The notes beneath the pieces were generated by a model. It was not told the DNA's origin and did no database searches. It saw nothing but the letters and a program-made list of their open reading frames with translations. Of a DNA stretch of 14,826 bases, positions 1 through 7,123 are shown piece after piece. Position numbers and translations under genes: made by a program. Source of the DNA: Nitrospirota bacterium (GTDB lineage Bacteria > Nitrospirota > Thermodesulfovibrionia > Thermodesulfovibrionales > JdFR-85); the NCBI GenBank assembly GCA_013152195.1, contig JAADGU010000015.1, forward strand, positions 1 to 14,826, written 5' to 3'. Position 1 is the stretch's first letter; every line of letters starts with the position of its first letter.

Positions 1-91
1 TGGAGTGATGGAGTGATGGAGTGATGGAGTGATGGAGTGATGGAGTGATGGAGTGATGGAGTGATGGAGTGATGGAGTGATGGAGTGATGG
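1..91. repeat. 8-bp tandem repeat array abutting tRNA-Arg
   Basis: Eleven perfect copies of TGGAGTGA fill positions 1-88, and a twelfth copy begins with TGG at 89-91. The array starts at or before the window edge, so its true length is unknown. On the minus strand the unit reads TCACTCCA, so every unit ends in CCA, and the last TGG is the encoded CCA of the tRNA gene. The unit length is not a multiple of three and there are no spacers, so this is neither a coding repeat nor a CRISPR array. It lies in the 3' trailer of the tRNA transcript. Confidence 0.95.
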
Positions 92-165
92 CGCGCCCAG
101 GAGGATTTGAACCCCCAACCTACGGATTCGTAGTCCGACGCTCTATCCAGTTGAGCTATGGGCGC
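89..165 (-). tRNA. tRNA-Arg (anticodon ACG), CCA encoded
   Basis: The reverse complement folds as a complete cloverleaf. The acceptor stem is GCGCCCA/TGGGCGC with discriminator G and an encoded CCA at 89-91. The D arm is GCTC/GAGC. The anticodon loop CTACGAA gives ACG (complement of 129-131), and the T arm is GGGGG-TTCAAAT-CCTCC. The top pair of the anticodon stem is T-T; the other four pairs are canonical. ACG is the arginine anticodon whose A34 is normally converted to inosine by TadA to read CGU, CGC and CGA. The 3' end passes directly into the octamer array with no spacer. Confidence 0.96.
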
Positions 166-225
166 ATTGTTTTTGATTTCTTGAGATCATGAGAACACAG
201 GGGACAAAAATCTGTGTAGCAGTAA

Positions 226-255
226 ATAATAGCAATTCTTCCGGGCCATTGTCAA
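226..255 (-). promoter_or_regulatory. sigma70-type promoter for tRNA-Arg
   Basis: On the minus strand TTGACA (250-255) and TATTAT (226-231) are separated by 18 bp, a near-consensus vegetative promoter pointing at the tRNA gene about 60 bp away. The short leader holds a small hairpin with ACACAG/CTGTGT arms (195-200 and 212-217), possibly relevant to 5' processing. The spacing and match are seen directly; activity is inferred. Confidence 0.65.
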
Positions 256-337
256 TTTGTTTGCTTTGGTGCAACCTCAGTGTTCATTTAACCCGGAACC
301 AGGGCTTTTTATCACTGGCACCGGGTACTATTTCCCG

Positions 338-485
338 TGTAAGGCATGGCTGAATTTCAGAAAAATTTTCCAGAGTCTGATGGTCGATTGCATTCGATTG
401 GATAAAAACATAGCCCACTGAATTAAGTTATCAGGCTGGCACAAAGGACTATTCAAAGTTTTCTGAAATTCAGTTGTGCCTTACA
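338..485. repeat. 148-bp element with 27-bp imperfect inverted-repeat ends
   Basis: Positions 338-364 and 459-485 are reverse complements with 3 mismatches in 27 bases (both arms begin TGTAAGGCA when read inward from the outer end). The 94 bp between them contain no coding frame. The size and terminal inverted repeats resemble a MITE or the relic of an insertion sequence, but I see no target-site duplication. The gene-free stretch 166-543 otherwise holds only the tRNA promoter and leader. The element sits 58 bp past the nadC stop, where it could also act as a long hairpin in the nadC 3' region. Confidence 0.6.
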
Positions 486-543
486 GTATATTGCAGAACA
501 GACTTGAAACCATTCATTGAGGTTCTTTATCGCAGGAGCCGGT

Positions 544-1389
544 CTAAACTATCTTCATGCTTATATCAACAGATGGAGCAGAGTGGGTCAGGGCACCGAC
601 AGAGATCAGGTCTACACCAGTAAGGGCTATTTCGCGGATGTTATCAATGCTTACACCCCCCGATGCCTCAAGGAGTGGTGCAGGGCTGTGTCCATGAGTG
701 ATTCTTACAGCCTTTTTCATCAGCTCAACGGACATATTATCAAGCATGATGATGTCTGCCCCTGCATGCAGTGCCTCTGTCAGTTCTTCGATGTTCTTTA
801 CCTCAACCTCTATTTTCATCAGATGATGGGCCTTCTTTCTGACACTTTTTACTGCGTTTTTTATCCCGCCGGCAGCCATTATATGGTTATCCTTGATGAG
901 AATCCCGTCATAAAGACCAAAACGGTGATTGTGTCCACTTCCTGTTCTGACGGCGTATTTCTCAAGGTATCTCATGTTTGGGGTTGTCTTTCTTGTATCC
1001 ACAATGCGGGCGCCCGTATCATTGATGAGTTCTGCAAAGCTGTTTGTCAGTGTGGCGATGCCGGAAAGTCTCTGCAGTATATTAAGTGCCAGTCTCTCCC
1101 CTGTCAGCAGTCCTGCTGTCGGGCCTTTCAACGTGGCTATGACCTCTCTCTCTTTTACCGGGTTTCCGTCAGGCATGTTTTCTTTAAAGCGTATCCTCGA
1201 GTCGGTTATGTTAAAGACCTCTTTGGCAAACAGCAGGCCCGAGAGGATAAAGTCCTCTTTTGCAAGGATAACTGCCTCTGAGACGTGATTGCCCGGGATA
1301 ATAAATTCGGTTGTAAGGTCACCATGGCCTATATCCTCATTCAGGGCCTGAATGAGAAACTCCCTGACAGGGCTGTATACATATTGCAC
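544..1389 (-). CDS. nadC: nicotinate-nucleotide pyrophosphorylase (quinolinate phosphoribosyltransferase)
   Basis: This cytosolic enzyme of de novo NAD synthesis turns quinolinate and PRPP into nicotinate mononucleotide, CO2 and pyrophosphate. At 281 residues the protein has the usual length. Visible family motifs are the N-terminal EDIGHGDLTTE, the central DTRKTTPNMR with the downstream HNHRFGLYDGILIKDNHI block that carries substrate-binding Arg, His and Lys residues, and the barrel strands EVEVKN, DIIMLDNMS, EASGGV and ISVGALTHS. The start codon is GTG, preceded by GAGGG about 8 nt upstream; no better ATG lies near. It is the last gene of a valS - small gene - nadC run on the minus strand, 69 bp after the broken small gene. 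Confidence 0.97.
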   Translation of the reverse strand: MQYVYSPVREFLIQALNEDIGHGDLTTEFIIPGNHVSEAVILAKEDFILSGLLFAKEVFNITDSRIRFKENMPDGNPVKEREVIATLKGPTAGLLTGERLALNILQRLSGIATLTNSFAELINDTGARIVDTRKTTPNMRYLEKYAVRTGSGHNHRFGLYDGILIKDNHIMAAGGIKNAVKSVRKKAHHLMKIEVEVKNIEELTEALHAGADIIMLDNMSVELMKKAVRITHGHSPAPLLEASGGVSIDNIREIALTGVDLISVGALTHSAPSVDISMKIV

Positions 1390-1458
1390 TATGTTGTCCC
1401 TCTTTTCGTTCTAACGATACCCTGTAGTCTCTGAGGCAGGGGGGCGTTAAAGCAAAAG

Positions 1459-1939
1459 TTATCTCTTTTTCAGGAGCGACAGAAATCCAATGAGCCCACC
1501 TACAACTGCACCAAGCGAAAGGGTTGACTTCCAGTCAAAAACAGTCTGTACATTACCCTCAACATTGCCGGCAAGCAGGAAGATGCTCCTTGTATTTTCT
1601 GCCTTTATATCCCGGGCTGCAATGATACAGGATGCGCTCTGTTTCATTTCAGCATCTCCCCTTGATACAATCAGTGGTGCAAACGATGATTCCACGGAAG
1701 TGTTGCTGCCGGAAGTGATAATGCTTACTCTGGTTAACCCTGACATCTCCACCCTTGATAAGACATGCCGCTCCCTGTGTTACCTCAACCCTCTCCCCAT
1801 CAATGCTGAGGGCTCCAACCTGCTGCAACTCCACATGTCCGCCCTCTACTGACCTGACAGTGCTCTGTACAACATTTACAAATTCAGCATCTATAAGACT
1901 GAGGTCTTTCTTTTCAATATCCCTCTCTTTTTCACTCAT
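1459..1939 (-). pseudogene. beta-repeat-like small protein gene with C-terminal membrane segment, frameshifted
   Basis: Two overlapping frames look like halves of one protein of about 158 residues. The first (starting MSEKERDIEKK, from 1939) has short repeating strands such as VEGGHVELQQVGAL and GERVEVTQGAACL. The second frame, open up to 1752, continues the same style (SFAPLIVSRGDAEMKQSAS, CIIAARDIKAENT, IFLLAGNVEGNV) and ends with a hydrophobic glycine-rich segment and LLKKR, so it is probably membrane-anchored. A +1 shift near 1720-1745 joins them. I see no slippery heptamer, so a one-base indel or assembly error is more likely than programmed frameshifting. The start ATG overlaps the valS stop by 8 nt, which implies translational coupling. 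I do not recognise the family; a polymer-forming or beta-helical membrane-associated protein is a guess from the repeat pattern. Confidence 0.6.
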
Positions 1940-4778
1940 TATCTTTCCCCCTGAGCTCTTCCAGTTTATTTATGCTCTCGATAATCCTCTCCTTTTTTTG
2001 CATAAATTCATTATACTTCATTTTTTCTTTCTCAACAACACTTTTTGGTGCCTTCCTTATAAAATCTTCGTTGAGAAGTTTCCTGTCAAGAGATGAAATG
2101 GATTGCTCGACCTTTTGCAGATCCTTCCGGAGTCTTTTGATTTCAGCGTCGACGTTCAAAAGCCCTTCGAGCGGGACATAAACCTCAAGGTGGTCCTTGA
2201 CCGAAGTGGCAACTCCCTTTCCTTTTGTAACCTCTGTCCCGATGCTGAGTTCCCTCGTCCTTGCAAGTTTACTGATATACAGAGAGTTTTCAGCGAGTAT
2301 GTTCTCTGTTTCCTTGTTGTAAGGCCTGATGAGTGCGAAGAGCTCAAGCGAAGGTGCTATGTTTAATTCACCGCGAATGGTCCTTATTCCTGTGATGGCC
2401 TCCATGATATAGGACATCTTTTCCTCGGCTTCAATATCTCTCTCCCTGTAATGCGGGAACGGACTGAGCATGATGCTCTTGCCATTGTGGGGAATTGTCT
2501 GCCAGACCTCCTCAGTAACAAACGGCATAAAGGGATGCAGCAGCCTGAGAGAGCTTTCGAGGATATAAAGCAGGCATTTCAGTGTTGCAGTCCGGGATGC
2601 ATCATGGCTTGTATTATTATAAATAACCGGTTTTGAGAGTTCTATATACCAGTCACAGAATTCATGCCATATAAATTGATAGATTGCAGTAGCAGCGTCG
2701 TTAAACCTGTATTCCGTCAGGGCCGTATTAATGTCGTCAGAAGTCTTTGCGAGCCTGCTCAGTATCCATCTTCCCGGGGTATCAAGCTCTTTCTGCCATT
2801 CCTTATCGCTTGATGGCCACACATCTTCTCCTGTAATGTTCGTGTTTATAAACCTTGAGGCGTTCCAGAGCTTGTTAATGAAATTCTTGTATCCCTCAAC
2901 CCTCTCCTCCGAGAATTTTATGTCCCTTCCCTGTGCAGCAAAGGCTGTAAGTGTGAACCTGAAGGCATCTGCACCGTATTTATCAATTAATATGAGCGGG
3001 TCAATTACATTACCCTTTGATTTGCTCATCTTCTGTCCCTTCATATCCCTGACGAGTGCATGGATATAAACATCTCTGAATGGCACATCATCCATAAATT
3101 TCAGGCCCATCATTATCATCCTTGCAACCCAGAAGAATAATATATCAAATCCTGTAATCAGCACGTTTGTTGGATAGAAAGTCTCAAGGTCCTCTGTCTT
3201 TTCAGGCCAGCCAAGTGTGGAAAAAGGCCACAGGGCAGATGAGAACCAGGTGTCCAGCACATCAGGGTCGCGGAACAGCTCCTTGCTGCCGCAAAACGGG
3301 CATTCTCCGGGGTCCTGTCTTGAACATATTGGTGTTACGGATTTGTCTATCTTAACAGTGTTGGCATTTTTCATGATATCTTCAGGAGCAAGGCCTCTCA
3401 GCCTTAATTCCGTATATGTTCCTGCCTGAACGCTGTCACCGCCAACATCCAGGGGTTTGTGGAAACTTATATATATGAGATCTCCATGGTGTTGTCCTTC
3501 CTCTGTCCTGCAGTAAGGACAGTACCAGACGGGTATCTGATGGCCCCACCATATCTGTCTGGATATGCACCAGTCCCTTATATTCTCCATCCACGCGTAA
3601 TAGCTGTTTGACCAGCCCTCAGGGATAATCTGGATATTTTTGTCCCGTACGGCCTTTATTGCGTCTTCGGCAAGTCCCTTGACATTTACATACCATTGCA
3701 CTGTTGAGAAGGGTTCGATTATTGTTTTACACCTGTAACAGTGTCCAACGGAGTAGACGTGTTTTTGTTCTTTCTCAATTAGGTCGAGTTCCTTTAGATC
3801 CTCGATCACCTTTCTTCTGCATTCATACCTGTCAAGTCCGGCATACCTTTTTCCCGCTGTATCTGTCATTGTTCCGTCTTCGGCAATAACCGTGATAAAG
3901 GGCAGGTTAGGGGTCTGCCTTCTGGCCATTGCCTCGTCATTAAAGTCATGCGCAGGGGTGACCTTTACAGCGCCTGTGCCGAACTGGGGGTCTACCATTT
4001 CATCTGCAATTATGGGAATCTCACGTCTTGTCAGCGGTAGTTTGATTCTCTTGCCTATAAAGTCTTTATACCTGCTGTCCTCCGGGTGTACAGCCACGGC
4101 ACTGTCGCCAAGCATGGTCTCAGGTCTTGTAGTGGCCACTACTATGAATCCTGAGCCGTCAGTCAGTGGGTAACGTATGTATATGAGCCTTCCCTCAAGG
4201 TCTTCATGCTCCACCTCGAGGTCGGAAAGTGCTGTATGACACCTTGGGCACCAGTTGATCAACCGGAGGTCCCTGTAGATCAGACCGTCCTGAAAGAGCC
4301 TTACAAAGACCTCCCTGACAGCCTCTGAAAGTCCCTCATCAAGCGTGAACCTCTCTCTCGACCAGTCACAGGAGGCCCCCAGACGCTTGAGCTGGTTGAT
4401 TATCCTTCCTCCGTATTCCCCCTTCCATTCCCAAACCTTCCGTATGAATTCCTTTCTGCCAAGGGTATAACGGTCAATTCCCTCTTTTGCCAGCTCCCGC
4501 TCTACTACATTCTGTGTTGCAATACCTGCATGGTCAGTTCCAGGCAGCCACAATGCCCTGTATCCGTGCATCCTTTTCCACCGGATAAGTATATCCTGGA
4601 GAGTTGCGTTCAGAGCATGTCCCATATGTAAGGAGCCTGTGACATTCGGAGGAGGGATTACTATACTGTATGCTTCTCCGTCCGGGTTTATTTCTGGTCT
4701 GAAGAATCCTTCCTTTTCCCAGAGTTCATACCATTTCATCTCATCTTCGAACCTGTAGTTCTTCTCAAGTTCACTCAT
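1932..4778 (-). CDS. valS: valyl-tRNA synthetase
   Basis: This class I aminoacyl-tRNA synthetase charges tRNA-Val in the cytosol. In 948 residues it shows the HIGH motif as HMGH at 51-54, the editing domain (around TTRPETMLGDSAVAVHPED and the GTGAVKVTPAHD block), KMSKS at about 583-587, the anticodon-binding helical domain, and a C-terminal coiled coil (NVDAEIKRLRKDLQKVEQ onward) typical of ValRS. Two CxxC pairs (about 420/423 and 493/496) frame an unusually long segment between IPVWY and DVLDTWFSSALWPF. The start is supported by AGGAG 8 nt upstream of ATG. A promoter lies about 160 bp upstream. The gene's last 8 nt overlap the start of the next small gene. Confidence 0.98.
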   Translation of the reverse strand: MSELEKNYRFEDEMKWYELWEKEGFFRPEINPDGEAYSIVIPPPNVTGSLHMGHALNATLQDILIRWKRMHGYRALWLPGTDHAGIATQNVVERELAKEGIDRYTLGRKEFIRKVWEWKGEYGGRIINQLKRLGASCDWSRERFTLDEGLSEAVREVFVRLFQDGLIYRDLRLINWCPRCHTALSDLEVEHEDLEGRLIYIRYPLTDGSGFIVVATTRPETMLGDSAVAVHPEDSRYKDFIGKRIKLPLTRREIPIIADEMVDPQFGTGAVKVTPAHDFNDEAMARRQTPNLPFITVIAEDGTMTDTAGKRYAGLDRYECRRKVIEDLKELDLIEKEQKHVYSVGHCYRCKTIIEPFSTVQWYVNVKGLAEDAIKAVRDKNIQIIPEGWSNSYYAWMENIRDWCISRQIWWGHQIPVWYCPYCRTEEGQHHGDLIYISFHKPLDVGGDSVQAGTYTELRLRGLAPEDIMKNANTVKIDKSVTPICSRQDPGECPFCGSKELFRDPDVLDTWFSSALWPFSTLGWPEKTEDLETFYPTNVLITGFDILFFWVARMIMMGLKFMDDVPFRDVYIHALVRDMKGQKMSKSKGNVIDPLILIDKYGADAFRFTLTAFAAQGRDIKFSEERVEGYKNFINKLWNASRFINTNITGEDVWPSSDKEWQKELDTPGRWILSRLAKTSDDINTALTEYRFNDAATAIYQFIWHEFCDWYIELSKPVIYNNTSHDASRTATLKCLLYILESSLRLLHPFMPFVTEEVWQTIPHNGKSIMLSPFPHYRERDIEAEEKMSYIMEAITGIRTIRGELNIAPSLELFALIRPYNKETENILAENSLYISKLARTRELSIGTEVTKGKGVATSVKDHLEVYVPLEGLLNVDAEIKRLRKDLQKVEQSISSLDRKLLNEDFIRKAPKSVVEKEKMKYNEFMQKKERIIESINKLEELRGKDNE

Positions 4779-4798
4779 ATTTAAAGCTCCTGTCTCTG

Positions 4799-4939
4799 TT
4801 ATTTCGATAGAAAATCTGTTTCAGCATGATTGTACCGTGCATTGTATTCTTTTTTGTCAGGAACGGCCTGATTTTTTAACAACTCAAGGGTATCTCTGAA
4901 TAAATCCTTAATTACAGAAGATGCATCGGGTGGGGAAAA
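4799..4939 (-). pseudogene. possible gene remnant or open region in the valS leader
   Basis: Between the valS promoter and the valS ribosome-binding site a 46-codon frame stays open and ends with TAA 20 nt before the valS ATG. Its translation is charged and looks helical (for example KDLFRDTLELLKN, then DKKEYNARYNHAETDFL), more protein-like than random AT-rich sequence. It has no ATG or GTG start; the only alternative is an internal TTG. A T/C-run at 4932-4940 separates it from a protein-like stretch in another frame (DVRDKKIYNF), as expected of a decayed gene. It may equally be chance. Confidence 0.3.
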
Positions 4940-4967
4940 TTATATATTTTTTTGTCTCTTACGTCAA
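4939..4967 (-). promoter_or_regulatory. sigma70-type promoter for the valS operon
   Basis: On the minus strand TTGACG (4962-4967) and a perfect TATAAT (4939-4944) are 17 bp apart, pointing toward valS. The predicted leader is about 150 nt. I looked in it for a T-box (the conserved TGGNACC-type antiterminator bulge) and did not find one. A small hairpin with CGGGA/TCCCG arms (4974-4989) lies just upstream of the -35 box. Confidence 0.7.
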
Positions 4968-5061
4968 GGGGGGCGGGAAAGAAATCCCGGGTTCAGGCAT
5001 TACTTATAGCGTTTAAGTCAGTATTTGTTCTTTAAAATTCGATGGTTAAGTTGAGTGGTTT

Positions 5062-6156
5062 TCAGAGTACAGATTTAATCTCCTCGATCTCCCGGTTAAT
5101 GATAGTCTCGGCAAGGTCAGGGACTGTTTCCCATATGGTTTTTTCAACCTGCTGTTTTAATGAGGAACTTAATTCTACCATTATATCTCTGACAGTCTCT
5201 TCTATGAGTTTGGGGGCGGTATCAAGAATTATCTTCTCTATTGCCGGCTTCATGAGGTTGTTGATACTGTCCAGTATGACCGCCTGCATATCGATAGACG
5301 CCAGCATCTCTTTCATCCTGTCCTCAACTGAAGAGGTAAAGGCGGCATAGAACTCATTGCTGTCAAGTGAGTCTGCCATCTCTGAAATCTTTTCTTCGGC
5401 AACAGCCCTGAAGATGGCCTTCATCTCCTCGGTTCCCGGAAGTGAAATTGCCCCTGCCTGTCTTTCTTCTTCAAATACTGTCCTGTCTCCGGAAAGCGAG
5501 ACTTCTTCATCCTTTATCTCTTCGAGCTCTTCCATGGTTTCCTCGTCTTCTTCAAAAGTCAGCTCTTCTTCCAGTGCAAATGTATCCTCAGAGGGCTCCA
5601 GAGAAGGTTCCATGGTCAATTCCTCTTTCTCCCACGGCTCTTCTTCAGACTCTGTTTCAGAGGTTCCGGGAGTTTCAACTATTTCGAACGTTTCAACTGT
5701 TTCAGCTGTTTCCAGAATTTCGCCTTCACTTAATTCAAGTTCTTCTTCAAGAGTCTCGGCTACTCCTTCTTCTTCCTCCTCCAACTCTTTTTCTGCAAAT
5801 ATTGCATTTATCTTACTGATAAGCTCCTGGGATTCAAATGGTTTTACAATATAGTCATCAGCCCCGACCTCTTTTAACAGGTCTTCATCAATCGGTTCAA
5901 AGGCACCGGCAAGGAGAATAACAGGAATGTTCCTTGTGTTCTCATCGTTCTTGATCTTTTCACACAACTGATAGCCGTTCATTTTTGGCATCTCTATATC
6001 TGCAAGGACGATATCCGGCATGAACTCTTTAATAACAGCCCAGGCCTGTTCTCCGTCTCCAACCGAATTAATATCAAAACCTTCATCAGCAAGTATAAGT
6101 TCAACAACTTTCTGAATGGTTATACTGTCATCAGCTAAAAGCAGTTTTTTACTCAT
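5062..6156 (-). CDS. receiver-domain protein with acidic linker and PopZ-like helical C-terminus
   Basis: Residues 1-120 form a response-regulator receiver domain. The acidic pair is D9/D10, the phospho-acceptor is D53 (in LADIEMPKMNG) and the switch lysine is K105 (in IVKPF). The usual Thr/Ser before it is Ala83 (LLAGAFE), as in some non-canonical receivers. Residues of about 120-235 are a Glu/Asp/Pro/Thr-rich linker. The C-terminus has two similar amphipathic helical units at 306-329 and 337-360 (IEKIILDTAPKLIEE; VEKTIWETVPDLAET). No DNA-binding or enzyme output domain is visible. The shape of linker plus short oligomerising helices recalls the polar organiser PopZ, and such receivers occur in polarity and motility systems; this is inference. 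I chose the start at MSKK: the ATG four codons upstream lies inside the sequence that forms the Shine-Dalgarno (GAGGTGG, about 3-5 nt before ATG). Confidence 0.85.
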   Translation of the reverse strand: MSKKLLLADDSITIQKVVELILADEGFDINSVGDGEQAWAVIKEFMPDIVLADIEMPKMNGYQLCEKIKNDENTRNIPVILLAGAFEPIDEDLLKEVGADDYIVKPFESQELISKINAIFAEKELEEEEEGVAETLEEELELSEGEILETAETVETFEIVETPGTSETESEEEPWEKEELTMEPSLEPSEDTFALEEELTFEEDEETMEELEEIKDEEVSLSGDRTVFEEERQAGAISLPGTEEMKAIFRAVAEEKISEMADSLDSNEFYAAFTSSVEDRMKEMLASIDMQAVILDSINNLMKPAIEKIILDTAPKLIEETVRDIMVELSSSLKQQVEKTIWETVPDLAETIINREIEEIKSVL

Positions 6157-6264
6157 GTCCCACCTCATTAATTAACGAGACTTGCCCGTTTAGTTTTTAT
6201 TTTGAGGAATTACTTGCAAAACGACTTAATCCACCATGTATTGATTATCGGTGGTTAAACACAC

Positions 6265-6283
6265 TAACAAAATTTTATTGTTA
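6265..6283. promoter_or_regulatory. perfect inverted repeat over the receiver-gene -10 box
   Basis: TAACAA (6265-6270) and TTGTTA (6278-6283) form perfect 6-bp arms around a 7-bp AT centre. The repeat covers the -10 box of the minus-strand promoter and lies in the divergent intergenic region with larB, so it is a candidate operator. The AT-rich context makes chance possible. Confidence 0.3.
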
Positions 6284-6300
6284 ATGGCAAGAAAAGTCAA
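6272..6300 (-). promoter_or_regulatory. sigma70-type promoter for the receiver-domain gene
   Basis: On the minus strand TTGACT (6295-6300) and TAAAAT (6272-6277) are 17 bp apart, about 115 bp upstream of the MSKK start. No comparably good plus-strand promoter for larB is visible; TTGTTA/TATTTT at 6278-6306 with an 18-bp spacer is a weak candidate. Confidence 0.55.
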
Positions 6301-6339
6301 GTATTTTAAAATATCATCAGGAAATTTTAATATAACAGT

Positions 6340-7083
6340 ATGGATGCTGCTTTATTGAACGAATTGCTTCAGAAGGTAAAAGATGGAACCCTGTCACCTG
6401 AAATGGCGTTGGAGAAATTAAAGTCTCTCCCATTTGAGGCTATTGATTCCTCTCATGTTGACCATCACAGGGCATTAAGGCAGGGTATTCCCGAGGTTGT
6501 CTTTGCTGAAGGGAAGACGGTTGATGAGGTTTTGAGGATATCAAAGGCGATATATAAGAAGAGCAGAAAGCTGCTCATAACACGGGCAGATGAAAATATC
6601 CGTAAGGCCCTCCGCATTAAAGGGGCAAAGCACTATCCGCGTTCAGGGATTATCATGGCAGGAGGGGCAACATCCGGCAGCGGTCTTGTACTCGTTGTTA
6701 CAGCAGGGACATCGGATATCGCAGTGGCTGAGGAGGCCTCTCTCACGGCCTCTTTTCTTGGCAGCAGGGTTGAGACGGTTTATGATGTCGGTGTAGCAGG
6801 TATACACAGATTATTTGCATACATGGACCTCATCAGGGAGGCAAGGGTAATAGTGGTTGTTGCAGGCATGGAGGGCGCTCTTCCTTCTGTGGTTGGTGGT
6901 ATTGCAGACAGCGTTGTTATCGGAGTACCTGCATCAACAGGTTACGGCACTTCCTTTGGGGGGCTTACAGCACTATTTGCAATGCTCAACTCCTGTGTGC
7001 CGGGGATTGCGGTTGTCAATATTGATAACGGCTTTGGGGCAGGATGTCTTGCACACAGGATAAATACAGGGAGTGAGAGATGA
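6340..7083 (+). CDS. larB: LarB, pyridinium-3,5-biscarboxylate mononucleotide synthase (nickel-pincer cofactor)
   Basis: LarB carboxylates and hydrolyses nicotinate adenine dinucleotide to give the bis-carboxylated pyridinium mononucleotide. LarE (sulfur insertion) and LarC (nickel insertion) later make it into the nickel-pincer nucleotide used by LarA-type racemases. At 247 residues it is full length. The N-terminal helical part (MALEKLKSLPFEAI, VDHHRALRQGIPEVVFAEGKT) is followed by a PurE-like core with ITAG-type loops (VVTAGTSDIAVAEEA, TVYDVGVAGIHRL, VVVAGMEGALPSVVGG). Cys219 in NSCVPGIAVVNIDNG fits the cysteine that binds the pyridinium ring in Lactobacillus plantarum LarB. The start has only a weak, distant AGGAA. 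No larC, larE or larA is in the window. mutS follows 40 bp downstream. Confidence 0.93.
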   Translation: MDAALLNELLQKVKDGTLSPEMALEKLKSLPFEAIDSSHVDHHRALRQGIPEVVFAEGKTVDEVLRISKAIYKKSRKLLITRADENIRKALRIKGAKHYPRSGIIMAGGATSGSGLVLVVTAGTSDIAVAEEASLTASFLGSRVETVYDVGVAGIHRLFAYMDLIREARVIVVVAGMEGALPSVVGGIADSVVIGVPASTGYGTSFGGLTALFAMLNSCVPGIAVVNIDNGFGAGCLAHRINTGSER

Positions 7084-7123
7084 AAAGTTGAACTTTCCGG
7101 CAGGAATTGTTTTAAATATCCCT

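Noticed and set aside
1..91. CRISPR array
   Set aside because: Units are 8 bp with no spacers; this is a simple tandem repeat.
517..1281. Long plus-strand open frame
   Set aside because: It lies antisense to nadC, whose motifs are unmistakable; the translation is cysteine-rich and has no family features.
1700..1760. Programmed frameshift joining the two halves of the small gene
   Set aside because: No slippery heptamer, stop-codon pause or downstream structure is evident; a simple indel is more economical.
4779..4938. T-box leader for valS
   Set aside because: No conserved T-box antiterminator sequence or terminator stem with a U-run was found in the leader.
5357..5854. Plus-strand serine-rich open frames
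   Set aside because: They are the antisense of the GAA/GAG-rich acidic linker of the receiver protein, which reads as TCT/TTC-rich on the other strand.
7073..7123. GTG start for mutS overlapping larB
   Set aside because: It adds 17 residues not expected in MutS; the ATG at 7124 matches the family N-terminus.
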